The notes below the pieces were generated by a model. It worked only from the letters and a program-made list of their open reading frames with translations, ran no database searches and was not told the origin of the DNA. From positions 1 through 31,312 of the IMG/VR virus record IMGVR_UViG_3300010293_000025: DNA of 31,312 bases. One strand, 5' to 3'. Made by a program: the position numbers and the translations under genes. Positions 15,107 through 23,190 of the stretch are shown here, in pieces (within the stretch, counting starts at the first letter, position 1; every line of letters starts with the position of its first letter). The DNA comes from a virus.

Positions 15107-16092
15107 AATGTAAATTCTAATTGTTCTTCTTTACAAGTTCTTTCGAATACTAATAGTATTTCTTGTTTTGTGGTATTTTCTTTTCCTGTCAAAGGCGATA
15201 CTAATTTTGTAGAGCCTAATTGAATTTCTTTTCTTAGCCGGAAATCTTCCGGAATGTTTTTTTCCACAGCTTCTTTGTATTTATCGTTAATAACAATACC
15301 AATAATATTAACGCAAGGTTTGATGCACGCATTAAACATATTGTGCAAGAATTTATGATAATCTAATGTTGTTTCAAATGGTGGTTGATTATAAATTTCT
15401 GTGTTATAATAAGGTGGACATGTGAATATACAATCGTAATCTTCTTGAGGTGTAAATGTTGTACAATCATTATTGTAAAAACTTCCTTTTGTATAATTGA
15501 TCAATCTTGCTATTTTCAAAACACCATTATATGTTTGTGTCCAAATATCATTATAGATATAAGATATATCACAACTTGCTACACCTAATAAACGATGTCC
15601 CCAGCCACCACATGGATCATAAATTACACGGGGATTATAATTCTGTATAAATTTCTTAATCCAATATGGTGAAAAATGTGAATAACCAATATGAATACCA
15701 GATATCTTAAACCCTCTTAATAATTCTTTATCAGAAAGCTTTGTTTTGTTGAGATATTTTTTACGATTTTCAATTAAATTTTTTCTTATACTTTTGTTTT
15801 GAAATAATTTATTTTCTTGTTTGAAGAAATGAGGTTGATATGTTAAAACGATTCGATTGGTATTAGGGCCTCTATCATAAGATGGATTACAATTACACCA
15901 AAGTATATCCCATTCTTTTAAACATTCTTGTCTTGTGTATTTATAATATAATGTTTTTTGCTTATTTTCATTTATCCATTTATAGATTGTTGATTGGCAA
16001 ACAATTCCGTCATATAATGCAACACATTCAGGAATGCATTTACATTGACTATAATAAGACAATATTGTTTCTTTAATTTCTTTTTCAATCAT
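15103..16092 (-). CDS. DNA N6-adenine/N4-cytosine methyltransferase with N-terminal HTH
   Basis: The 329-residue protein has an S-adenosylmethionine site (motif I) YDPCGGWGHRLLG at about 158-170 and catalytic motif IV TCPPYYN at 224-230. The order I then IV and the PPY sequence fit amino-methyltransferases acting on adenine N6 or cytosine N4. The first 45 residues look like a small helix-turn-helix (VCQSTIYKWINENK). Its ATG overlaps the stop of the upstream HNH gene (ATGA). No restriction partner is evident apart from that HNH protein. It could protect phage DNA from host restriction or mark its own DNA; the target sequence is unknown. Confidence 0.8.
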   Translation of the reverse strand: MIEKEIKETILSYYSQCKCIPECVALYDGIVCQSTIYKWINENKQKTLYYKYTRQECLKEWDILWCNCNPSYDRGPNTNRIVLTYQPHFFKQENKLFQNKSIRKNLIENRKKYLNKTKLSDKELLRGFKISGIHIGYSHFSPYWIKKFIQNYNPRVIYDPCGGWGHRLLGVASCDISYIYNDIWTQTYNGVLKIARLINYTKGSFYNNDCTTFTPQEDYDCIFTCPPYYNTEIYNQPPFETTLDYHKFLHNMFNACIKPCVNIIGIVINDKYKEAVEKNIPEDFRLRKEIQLGSTKLVSPLTGKENTTKQEILLVFERTCKEEQLEFTF

Positions 16093-16844
16093 AATTTATC
16101 TTGTTTTTCTAAGTTATCTTTTTCCCACAGTGGCTGATAATTTGTATAATGACAGATTTTTTTAATTGTTTCTAAATCTGAAGATTCTTTTAATAATGAT
16201 AATGGTTTTATATGATCTAAATGCCAACAATTTTCACCACGTGAATGATTATCCCATGTCATTCCATCTTGAAATTGCATTTCAATGTGTTTTTTAAATT
16301 CATCAACAGTGCAACCAAGATATTTAATAGATGGCCAATCTTTATGAATTTCTGCATATTTCAAAGCACGGCGAACACCTTCCCGAATGGTATGTTTTAA
16401 TTTTTGTATAGGGTGGCTTCTTCTTTCTTTTAAAATTCCTTGTGCTTTTTCTTTTTCATATTTTGCTTTTGATCTTTGTTTATAATGATCAATATTATCA
16501 AGGCGATGCTGTTTAATTGTTTCCCGTCTTCTTGTTTGTTCTTTTTTTGATAATGAATTCCACCATTTTAAATAACATTCATGGGCTTCTCCTGATTTCT
16601 TTCTTGCTAAAGCATATTCTTTGCATCTCTTTTGATAATGTGGGTCATTTTTTAATTTTTCTTTGTATATTTTTTTGTTTTTAATTGTTGCTTTTTTTCT
16701 TATTTCAGGATACATCCAATATTTGATAGCTTCAATTCCAACATTAAATTTTCTACTAGCAGTATATACTGAATGTTTTTTTGCATAGTTAATTATTTCT
16801 TGTTTTTCTTCTGTGGAGCGCTTTTTATTTGTTTTAAATTCCAT
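16089..16844 (-). CDS. HNH-family endonuclease with N-terminal HTH
   Basis: The 251-residue protein has a helix-turn-helix-like N terminus (SVYTASRKFNVGIEAIKYWM, about 25-44), a long basic helical middle (about 50-140), and a C-terminal HNH-type nuclease domain. That domain reads YLGCTVDEFKKHIEMQF, GMTWDN, WHLDHIKPLSL, HYTNYQPLWEKDNLEKQDK. Proteins with this C-terminal pattern are frequent in phages as homing or site-specific nucleases. It is directly coupled to a DNA methyltransferase, which also has an N-terminal HTH, so the pair could act as a mobile or restriction-modification-like unit. Whether it cuts DNA at a specific site is not shown. Confidence 0.75.
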   Translation of the reverse strand: MEFKTNKKRSTEEKQEIINYAKKHSVYTASRKFNVGIEAIKYWMYPEIRKKATIKNKKIYKEKLKNDPHYQKRCKEYALARKKSGEAHECYLKWWNSLSKKEQTRRRETIKQHRLDNIDHYKQRSKAKYEKEKAQGILKERRSHPIQKLKHTIREGVRRALKYAEIHKDWPSIKYLGCTVDEFKKHIEMQFQDGMTWDNHSRGENCWHLDHIKPLSLLKESSDLETIKKICHYTNYQPLWEKDNLEKQDKL

Positions 16845-16849
16845 ATTAA

Positions 16850-16855
16850 TATTTA
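16850..16855 (-). promoter_or_regulatory. TAAATA box before the HNH/methyltransferase pair
   Basis: On the minus strand TAAATA precedes the ATG at 16844 by exactly 5 nt. The following 16856-16970 is AT-rich and holds no gene that I can see. Confidence 0.5.
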
Positions 16856-16972
16856 ATATTAACCCAAAATAAAAGCAAGTAAAAACAGAATTTTTCCTTT
16901 TCTTTTTTTGAAAAATAGAAAATTTTAATTTCTAAAAATTATAGATAGTCTTTTTGATTAAAATCAATTAGA

Positions 16973-17010
16973 TAAAAAAAACCCGCGGAATCTTCGGCTC
17001 CCGCGGGTTT
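16973..17010 (-). terminator. Rho-independent terminator after the capsid gene
   Basis: The arms AAACCCGCGG (16979-16988) and CCGCGGGTTT (17001-17010) pair perfectly over 10 bp around a 12-nt loop, followed on the minus strand by a run of T. It lies 24 nt after the major capsid stop and closes the head operon. Confidence 0.9.
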
Positions 17011-17033
17011 ATAATCCGTTCATTTCCAATGGA

Positions 17034-18506
17034 TTAGAAGTATACTGATTGTGAAGCAGGCGTAAACGCTGTTCCTAAGCCCTGAACAATGATGGTATGA
17101 TAATACAAGTTGCTACCAAAAATGTTGTCGACTACACCGTATCGGGTAAGTAACCCAACACGAGGCGCGAAATCATTCGGACCAATTGTACGTTGTACCA
17201 TAATCGGGATGTACGGGCAGTAGATGATACCGGTATCGTAGAACTCAGGGCCTTTATAGCCTAAGAGTGCGTATTCAATGCCTGTTGAGCCGCCAGTGTA
17301 CTGGCTATTGGCATAAACAGAGCTGTTCTGCACTTCTGTACGAGTATCACGGTATACACTGAACCGACCTCCAACGGCGCCAACCTTAGCAATACCTACT
17401 GGTTGTGTGTTGACATCACCTTGAACAGGTACCCACTGGAATTCAGGGAGCATCTCAAGGATAGCACAAACACGTGGAGTTGCAACTACGAAGTTAGCAG
17501 CACCGCGACGATTACGTACAGCGATTCTGTTTGCTTCGATGATGATTCTTTGATAAAAATCACGGTTGCGTTCCACTAACCAGCGGCCATCAGCTGATTG
17601 CGGCGACCAAATGGAGAAACCAGGACCAAATCCAGCGTTGAGCGAGGCTTGAATCATGCGGATGATCATTTCACGGTCGATTTCAGCTTGGATCTCATAG
17701 CTCATGGCATTTGTGATCTCGGCGTCAATGTCAATACCGTTCATGTTCTTAATATCCTGCTCTAATTCAATGCTCCAACGAGCACCAAGACGACGAGTAC
17801 CAGCTTCAACCGCAGTTTTTTCGAAGCGAACTTCGACTTGCGGAATACGACCAGTAATTTCGAATGCAGACAGAATCTGTGCTACACCTTGGTCTTGATT
17901 AGCAAATGTCCAATAAGCATTACCAGACAACGAAGCACTGGACGCACCAGTGAAACGTGTATCAATAGTTTGATACCCTAATTCATCGTTTGGTAAACCA
18001 TTAGAGCCACCGTATGCTGCAGGGTAGTTACCAGGCGGAACACCCCCACCGCGGGCAGCGCCTGTTTTACCATCAATGTCAACATCACTAAGTGTGCTTG
18101 ATTGATATGCATAACGCAATGCGAACGCAAGACCAACCGGACCACTCATTGGCTGGACACCTACAATCTCGTTAGAAATCAACTCAGGAAACGTACGACG
18201 AATCATCGGAATCAAGATTTTTGGAAGACGTGCATCTTGTGGGGCATAGGTATCACCAGAGGTAATTTGACCAGTAGGATTATAAATCCCACCAGAACCA
18301 CCAGCAGCACCAAATACACCACCACCATATGCATTAGACTCAAAACACCATTGTTCTTGGTTCTCAAGGACAATAGCAGTATTCAATCTCGAATTTTCAT
18401 TATTGATAGCTTTGATACCATCAGATGTATAATCCAAGACAGGAGCCCACTTCTCCAGAAGTGCATCCGCTCTGTTTCGATTGATATATGAAGTATGTTG
18501 TTTCAT
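17034..18506 (-). CDS. 23: Major capsid protein (gp23-like)
   Basis: The 490-residue protein matches T4 gp23. The early ALLEKWAPVLD helix, VLENQEQW, IPMIRRTFPELISNEIVGVQ and QPMSGPVGLAFALRYAY are in the expected order, and the rest is Gly/Ala/aromatic-rich with RRGAANFVVATPRVCAILE typical of the HK97-fold family. It builds the capsid shell after scaffold assembly and gp21 processing of its N terminus. Base composition is visibly higher in G+C than flanking genes (29 of 60 bases in 17461-17520), consistent with codon choice for very high expression. Unlike most genes here it has no TAAATA box at the ATG but a 70-nt leader with a hairpin. Confidence 0.95.
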   Translation of the reverse strand: MKQHTSYINRNRADALLEKWAPVLDYTSDGIKAINNENSRLNTAIVLENQEQWCFESNAYGGGVFGAAGGSGGIYNPTGQITSGDTYAPQDARLPKILIPMIRRTFPELISNEIVGVQPMSGPVGLAFALRYAYQSSTLSDVDIDGKTGAARGGGVPPGNYPAAYGGSNGLPNDELGYQTIDTRFTGASSASLSGNAYWTFANQDQGVAQILSAFEITGRIPQVEVRFEKTAVEAGTRRLGARWSIELEQDIKNMNGIDIDAEITNAMSYEIQAEIDREMIIRMIQASLNAGFGPGFSIWSPQSADGRWLVERNRDFYQRIIIEANRIAVRNRRGAANFVVATPRVCAILEMLPEFQWVPVQGDVNTQPVGIAKVGAVGGRFSVYRDTRTEVQNSSVYANSQYTGGSTGIEYALLGYKGPEFYDTGIIYCPYIPIMVQRTIGPNDFAPRVGLLTRYGVVDNIFGSNLYYHTIIVQGLGTAFTPASQSVYF

Positions 18507-18537
18507 TTTGGCTGTGTCTTTCTCTTTTGTAGTGTTC

Positions 18538-18561
18538 AGGTTATTCCGTATGGGACAACCT
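18538..18561 (-). promoter_or_regulatory. Hairpin in the capsid gene leader
   Basis: On the minus strand AGGTTGTCC, loop CATAC, and GGAATAACCT pair with one bulged A. No T-run follows, so it is not a terminator. It ends 31 nt before the capsid ATG and could stabilise the mRNA or mark a processing site. Confidence 0.4.
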
Positions 18562-18576
18562 CATGTTCAGGGTAAG

Positions 18577-19449
18577 TTATCTAACACGCCTTAACTCGTT
18601 GAGATAAGATGATGTTAGAGGATTTAAGTTATTATTATTTACCGTTTCTGAATTCTCTTTGATAATAACTGTATCAGTTTTTACCTTGCGTTTTGCAAAT
18701 GCTTCTTCTTTAAGCGTTTCTAAACGATCAGTTTCTTTCTTATCAAAGAGCTTTGCAGTGTAATCAAAGTTTTCCTTAATAAATGAGAAGGATTTATCAC
18801 TTAGTGCCTTTTGCAGAAATTCGCGTTTCTTCTCAGGCATATCAATTGTTTTACGTTCAAGGAAGAGTTCAGTTTGAAGTCTGTTATATGCTTGCTTGAT
18901 AGCTGCATTTTCCTTTGTAAGTTTATTATTTGTTGATTGGGCATCATCAAGCCGTTGCTTACCTTCCATAACTGCTTCTTTAACAGAGCCTTTCATTAAG
19001 ACGCTATCAACAGCTAAGACTTTGCGAAGGTTTTCAAGAACATGCAACGCTGTCTTATTCTTTGTAGCTTGTTCAATATCTTTCTTTGGTACTGCATTTT
19101 CAAGATATAAGTCAAGATAATCTGACACAGATGAAATAATTTCATCTTTAAACGAGGCAGCTTCTTTAGTAATCATTCTATCAGCTTTACGAATAACATT
19201 GCGCAATTTCTTTGTTGTGTTTTCATCAATTTTGCGAATGATTTGTGCAATTTTTGTTGTATAAGATTTATCTTGTGCTTCAAGCAATTGAACCAGTTTC
19301 TTCGAATACAAGTCATCTTGTTTGATAAGTGCAGCCTCTACATTAAGGTTGATTTTATCCTTAATTGTTTTTTCTAGAGCATTAAGAGTATCTTCTGTTA
19401 GAAGTTCTTGCACTTGTCCTGTGAATATGTTTTTGATGTCTTTTTTCAT
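18577..19449 (-). CDS. 22: Prohead core scaffolding protein (gp22-like)
   Basis: The 290-residue protein is almost entirely charged helix with long coiled-coil stretches (about residues 20-120 and 150-250) and lies directly upstream of the capsid gene, as gene 22 does in T4. It would form the internal core that shapes the prohead and is then degraded by the protease. Possible gp21-type cut sites (L/I-x-E before A, G or S) are visible, such as QLLE followed by A near residue 57. It starts 1 nt after the small core gene ends, so they share one transcript. Confidence 0.8.
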   Translation of the reverse strand: MKKDIKNIFTGQVQELLTEDTLNALEKTIKDKINLNVEAALIKQDDLYSKKLVQLLEAQDKSYTTKIAQIIRKIDENTTKKLRNVIRKADRMITKEAASFKDEIISSVSDYLDLYLENAVPKKDIEQATKNKTALHVLENLRKVLAVDSVLMKGSVKEAVMEGKQRLDDAQSTNNKLTKENAAIKQAYNRLQTELFLERKTIDMPEKKREFLQKALSDKSFSFIKENFDYTAKLFDKKETDRLETLKEEAFAKRKVKTDTVIIKENSETVNNNNLNPLTSSYLNELRRVR

Positions 19450-19450
19450 A

Positions 19451-19723
19451 TTAAAAGAGTGGTTTGTTCAAAGAATTACCTATTTGTTTGCGAATTTTAT
19501 CTTCAACAACCATTGATAAATATTTATTCGCTTTTGCATAATTTTTCCGAGTTAGGCAACTAATAAAGTTAGATATATGATTTGTGGAATGTTCTTTTAC
19601 AATTTTTTTAGTTTCTTTTTTGCCTTTTTGGCGTGCAACTTTATTGGCTGTACGCTTACCATCTTTTCGAAGATGTTTTGCCCACTCACCTTTTTTGCTT
19701 TCTTTTTTTACAGTACTTGACAT
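19451..19723 (-). CDS. Small basic prohead core protein (gp68-like position)
   Basis: The 90-residue protein has a very Lys/Arg-rich first half (about residues 5-45) and a helical second half, ISNFISCLTRKNYAKANKYLSMVVEDKIRKQIG, which resembles small core proteins in T4-type head operons. It lies between the protease and the scaffold genes; T4 has genes 67 and 68 just before 21, so the position is shifted. The basic part could bind DNA or the acidic core protein. The gp68 comparison is an inference from size, helix content and location. Confidence 0.55.
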   Translation of the reverse strand: MSSTVKKESKKGEWAKHLRKDGKRTANKVARQKGKKETKKIVKEHSTNHISNFISCLTRKNYAKANKYLSMVVEDKIRKQIGNSLNKPLF

Positions 19724-19728
19724 ATAAA

Positions 19729-19734
19729 TATTTA
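19729..19734 (-). promoter_or_regulatory. TAAATA box before the small core protein gene
   Basis: On the minus strand TAAATA lies 5 nt before the ATG at 19723, overlapping the last codons of the protease gene. Confidence 0.5.
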
Positions 19735-20397
19735 CAGATTTTGAATAAATTTAATGATTTGTGTTCTCAGATATTGATCAATATCTTGTTTTGGTAGTGT
19801 AGATATTGATTTTTCAAAATTGTCAAAACACTCTTCCAAATGTCCGTCTTGTTCAACAATCCATTTTTTAGATTCAAGAATACCATTTACAAAAGCTTTT
19901 GGAAAAGAAGGATCCGCAACACAATCAATAGCAATAAGTCTCATATTGCGAACTAAACTACAATCAGCTTGCTCTTCAAGTGTTCCTAATGCTCTGGTTG
20001 ACATACCAACTTTTACACCATCATTAATAAGGCTTCTAAGTAAAAGCCCTTTTGGTGTTGTTAAAACTTTTGAACGACCTTCCCAAATGTTACGATCTCT
20101 TGTTAATTCAACAACAATATGGCATGCTCTTTCTAAATCAACATCTGCTGATGCGGGGTGGTTTAATTCACCCATAGCTCGTCCAGGTATAACCATTTCT
20201 TGAATGTAGCGATTTACTTCAGGTTCAATTTCACTAGTAACATATTTGCGCTTATTGCGATTTACAATATCAGCACCAATGTAAGGGCCCTTAATAAATA
20301 ATTTCGAAGGTTCGTTGCGATTAGTTTCTTCGAAAATATATTCGTAATCATCAACGTTGTCGGGTTTCTCAACAACTAGATTAAGTTTTAATGCCAT
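19732..20397 (-). CDS. 21: Prohead core protease (gp21-like)
   Basis: The 221-residue serine protease cuts the scaffold, capsid N termini and targeting leaders during head maturation. The catalytic residues can be placed at His80 (GELNHP), Ser133 (VGMSTRALG) and an Asp in AIDCVADPSFPKAF (158 or 162), in the order known for T4 gp21 and related herpesvirus-like assemblins. The length is close to T4 gp21. It stands just upstream of the core and capsid genes. Substrate sites of its expected type (LFE, FIE, LYE before a small residue) occur at the N termini of three other proteins encoded here. Confidence 0.9.
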   Translation of the reverse strand: MALKLNLVVEKPDNVDDYEYIFEETNRNEPSKLFIKGPYIGADIVNRNKRKYVTSEIEPEVNRYIQEMVIPGRAMGELNHPASADVDLERACHIVVELTRDRNIWEGRSKVLTTPKGLLLRSLINDGVKVGMSTRALGTLEEQADCSLVRNMRLIAIDCVADPSFPKAFVNGILESKKWIVEQDGHLEECFDNFEKSISTLPKQDIDQYLRTQIIKFIQNL

Positions 20398-20402
20398 GAA
20401 AA

Positions 20403-20408
20403 TATTTA
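20403..20408 (-). promoter_or_regulatory. TAAATA box before the protease gene
   Basis: On the minus strand TAAATA lies 5 nt before the ATG at 20397, in the 12-nt gap after the head completion gene. Confidence 0.5.
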
Positions 20409-20409
20409 A

Positions 20410-20853
20410 CTATTTTAAACTTTTTTCCGTTAAAATTAGAAATTCCAAATCCTTTTTTTTGCAAAATTCACGCGCAGAAGCCCATTTTGCTTGGTTTTTT
20501 ACATACGTTGCATGTTCATATAACATATGAAGTTTGTTTTTATACTTTGTAGATGGGGGTTGTGTTTGTCTTGAAGGTTTTATTTCAATTAGATATTTTT
20601 TAATTTTATTCCCTTCTTTTATGACAACAAAATTATCAACATAATATCGATGTGTTCTTCCATCAAAAGGTGAAATATATGGTACAATAACATTTTCGCT
20701 TCCCCATTTTAATACATTGGGATTATTATCACAGAATCTCATGAACTTAAGTTCAAGACCCGATCTATAAATGGCTTGTTCACCAATAAACTTATCTTTG
20801 TTTTTCGGTTTAAAAATACCCTGTTTGTACTTCTTGATGTGTTTCTTTCTCAT
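20410..20853 (-). CDS. 4: Head completion protein (gp4-like, TnsA-like nuclease fold)
   Basis: The 147-residue protein closely follows T4 gp4: GIFKPKNKDKFIG, YRSGLELKFMRFCDNNPNVLKW, IVPYISPFDGRTHRYYVDNFV, KKYLIEIKPSRQTQPP, NQAKWASAREFCKKKDLEFLILTE. The Glu of SGLELK, the Asp of YVDNF and the E-x-K of IEIKP form the active-site pattern of TnsA-like/PD-(D/E)xK nucleases. In T4 the protein finishes filled heads before tail joining. Its first 44 bases overlap the upstream metallopeptidase gene, an unusually long overlap that suggests coupling. Confidence 0.85.
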   Translation of the reverse strand: MRKKHIKKYKQGIFKPKNKDKFIGEQAIYRSGLELKFMRFCDNNPNVLKWGSENVIVPYISPFDGRTHRYYVDNFVVIKEGNKIKKYLIEIKPSRQTQPPSTKYKNKLHMLYEHATYVKNQAKWASAREFCKKKDLEFLILTEKSLK

Positions 20854-21643
20854 CTATCAAACGTTGATATGTTAATTTGAAAAGTTTTTTGATAATTGGG
20901 GTATTACGGCCGAAGTGTTCAAGATAATGATCAATAGGTGTTTTTATTGGTAATGGATTTTTATAATATTGTTTAAGCAACTTTAATGCTTTATTAACAT
21001 CATTATTTGTATAATAAAGAAGATAATGTTTCAAATCATTACTAAATGCTGATATTTCATCTTCATGCCCATAGTATCTTATATTTTCTTTTGTTGCATC
21101 TGGTAATTTTGATCTTCTCATTTTTCGTGACATCTTCTTTTTCATTAACTCACGAATTTCCTCATCAGTCATTTTAGAAATTTTTTCATTGTTTCTTCTT
21201 TTGTGTTTGTACATTGCAAGTTCTTCTTTATAATCTCTTTTATCTGCCTGTGTAAAATGTATAAATTCGTGTTCAAGTGTTGTTTTAAGTTCTCTTAATA
21301 GTTTAGGTAACCAATCACGTTTAATAATCTTAGTTTTTGGATTTGCAAAAACATTTACCTTTACACTTGGAAATCCTAATTTGGCCCATAACATATGAAA
21401 TTCACCCTCAAATCCAAGAGCACCAACAGGAGCTTCTTGGCAGCCATCACAATCGGTAATAAGATTTACTGTGGCGTGATCTGATATAGGAGCTAATGCA
21501 ATTTCAATTAAATTAACAAAATCTTGTATTTTTAATTTTGATGGCATTTCACCCAGAATATATTGTATAACATCATCAATATCTTCTTGAGAAATATAAG
21601 GTTTAACAATACCTTCAATAAAAAAATGTTTAAAAGATTTCAT
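20810..21643 (-). CDS. HExxH zinc metallopeptidase-like protein with capsid-targeting-like leader
   Basis: The 277-residue protein begins MKSFKHFFIEG, close to the T4 capsid-targeting leader (MKTYQEFIAEA in internal protein III), with a possible gp21 cut after Glu10. HEFIH at residues 125-129 is a zinc-peptidase motif, and EDEISAF near 194-200 could give the third ligand in the gluzincin manner. A CDGC motif lies near 65-68. The last third is basic. It sits in the head operon between the neck and head completion genes. The leader and location suggest an enzyme packaged in the capsid, either delivered to the host or used in assembly; proteolysis itself is not proven. Confidence 0.65.
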   Translation of the reverse strand: MKSFKHFFIEGIVKPYISQEDIDDVIQYILGEMPSKLKIQDFVNLIEIALAPISDHATVNLITDCDGCQEAPVGALGFEGEFHMLWAKLGFPSVKVNVFANPKTKIIKRDWLPKLLRELKTTLEHEFIHFTQADKRDYKEELAMYKHKRRNNEKISKMTDEEIRELMKKKMSRKMRRSKLPDATKENIRYYGHEDEISAFSNDLKHYLLYYTNNDVNKALKLLKQYYKNPLPIKTPIDHYLEHFGRNTPIIKKLFKLTYQRLIDEKETHQEVQTGYF

Positions 21644-21657
21644 TGTTTTAATTGATA

Positions 21658-22806
21658 TTACCCAACAGCAAACATTGCAGGGTAAGAATCACCCATTCCT
21701 GGAGTAGCACCTTCATAAAGCATTTTTTCAAGTGCTTCTTTTTCTCTTAACCCTTCTTGAAGAAGATCATTATAATTATAAGATCCTCCTCCCAATAAGC
21801 TAACATTTGTGAATTTTCCATAAATTCTCCCCAATGCTATCTTACTCAATGCTAAACTATATTGAAAACACCATTGTTCTTTGATAATATCTCTTAATGG
21901 TCTTTCTACATAACATGAAATTACACCATAAAATCTACTATTACGTGGTTGTGGATATAATTGCATATATTGTGTCCGTTCATCAAATTTAATATCTCTT
22001 CTAATGGCTAAGAGTTTTTCACGTGTTTCCATCCATTCTTTTAATGCATACCAAGATAACAAATCAAACCCATAATTACCAAGAGCATAAGAAAAATATG
22101 TTTGTTGTGCTAATGTTTGTTCTAGAGTAAACAGTGTATTAATACCTGTTGTTGAACCTTCTTCGAAATCTGTTATTGAAATAACTTTGCGATAATCCAT
22201 TACATCATAGTCAAACATATTACTATAAGATGTAACAGGTTCTAGTGATTCACATTGTTTTGATAGTGATTTATCTTTCGTCTTTTCAAAATTGGTCGAT
22301 AGTATTGGATTAAATTCGATAATACTGTTATATGTTTCTTCGTTTAGAATATCAAACTTATCAATATCTTGTGTGAATATGGCAGAGAGAGAAGAAGATG
22401 TTGCGAATTCAGTTGTTTCCACATCATTAATACAAACATAAGAACTACTAGGATTTGTGATATAATAATCCGGACCGGCGGAATATTGTGTTTGATTTAC
22501 AATATTAGTTTGGGATAATAGTGAATTATAAACAGAAAATAGTGTATCTAATCTTATACCTTTGTTTTGTTCATATAGGTTAGAATCAAACACAAGGTAT
22601 TCTTGTGTATATCCTGCAAACTTGGTAAACATCTCACAAGCAATAGAAATGTTTTCATAAATTGTATCTGGGTGTAATTCAATATTAATTGTTGGATATC
22701 CAAGAGATCTTAATATACGATCTTTTAATCTATCAAAACATTCAATTTTTGAATTAAGATTAGTTGATAGAAAAGCGGAAATTGGAGTTATTTCACATGT
22801 GGCCAT
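21658..22806 (-). CDS. 13: Neck protein (gp13-like)
   Basis: The 382-residue protein has an N-terminal region like T4-type gp13 (RLKDRILRSLGYPTINIELHPDTIYENISIACEMF) and a conserved C-terminal part: LKEWMETREKLLAIRRDIKF, LYPQPRNSRFYGVISCYVERPL, KIALGRIYGKFTNVSLLGGGSYNYNDLLQEG. The middle (about 100-200) is variable and acidic. Gp13 and gp14 form the neck that closes the filled head and accepts the tail. A gp14-like gene lies nearby at 23526-24371, supporting the call. A variant box, TAAGTA, lies 7 nt before the ATG. Confidence 0.65.
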   Translation of the reverse strand: MATCEITPISAFLSTNLNSKIECFDRLKDRILRSLGYPTINIELHPDTIYENISIACEMFTKFAGYTQEYLVFDSNLYEQNKGIRLDTLFSVYNSLLSQTNIVNQTQYSAGPDYYITNPSSSYVCINDVETTEFATSSSLSAIFTQDIDKFDILNEETYNSIIEFNPILSTNFEKTKDKSLSKQCESLEPVTSYSNMFDYDVMDYRKVISITDFEEGSTTGINTLFTLEQTLAQQTYFSYALGNYGFDLLSWYALKEWMETREKLLAIRRDIKFDERTQYMQLYPQPRNSRFYGVISCYVERPLRDIIKEQWCFQYSLALSKIALGRIYGKFTNVSLLGGGSYNYNDLLQEGLREKEALEKMLYEGATPGMGDSYPAMFAVG

Positions 22807-22829
22807 TTAATAATACTTAGTGAAATGAA

Positions 22830-22835
22830 TAAATA
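22830..22835 (+). promoter_or_regulatory. TAAATA box before the 109-aa protein gene
   Basis: TAAATA precedes the ATG at 22841 by 5 nt. Confidence 0.5.
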
Positions 22836-22840
22836 ATTTT

Positions 22841-23170
22841 ATGGCTACTCCATTTACAGATAATAATGGTACAACTTTCTATAATATAAATCAATGTAGA
22901 TCATTTAATCAACCATTGTCTACTACATTAGTTGCTCTTACTGCAAATCAACCATGTTCTGAAGTTATTATTATTAATAAAACGGGCAATCCAATTTATA
23001 TTTATGACTCTGATTATTCCAGCGCAGCAAATCGGCTTTTACTAAGTGAAAATGAAACTATAACATTACGTGGAATAACAAATTCCCTACAAGTAAGTTC
23101 ACAAACAATTTCTGGTGAGGGAATGCTTTATTATCGTACGCAATTTTTTAGTTTCTTACCACAAAGGTAA
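22841..23170 (+). CDS. Small beta-rich structural protein, 109 aa
   Basis: The 109-residue protein is Ser/Thr/Asn-rich with alternating hydrophobic residues (EVIIINKTGNPIYIYD, ETITLRGI), as in small beta-sandwich virion proteins. It lies between the two neck genes on the opposite strand and has its own late-type box. It could be a head decoration or fibre-attachment protein. I do not recognise a family, so this is a contextual inference. Confidence 0.6.
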   Translation: MATPFTDNNGTTFYNINQCRSFNQPLSTTLVALTANQPCSEVIIINKTGNPIYIYDSDYSSAANRLLLSENETITLRGITNSLQVSSQTISGEGMLYYRTQFFSFLPQR

Positions 23171-23179
23171 TTATTTGAA

Positions 23180-23185
23180 TAAATA
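23180..23185 (+). promoter_or_regulatory. TAAATA box before the 112-aa protein gene
   Basis: TAAATA precedes the ATG at 23191 by 5 nt. The surrounding GAATAAATAATT is nearly identical to the box at 22830. Confidence 0.5.
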
Positions 23186-23190
23186 ATTAT

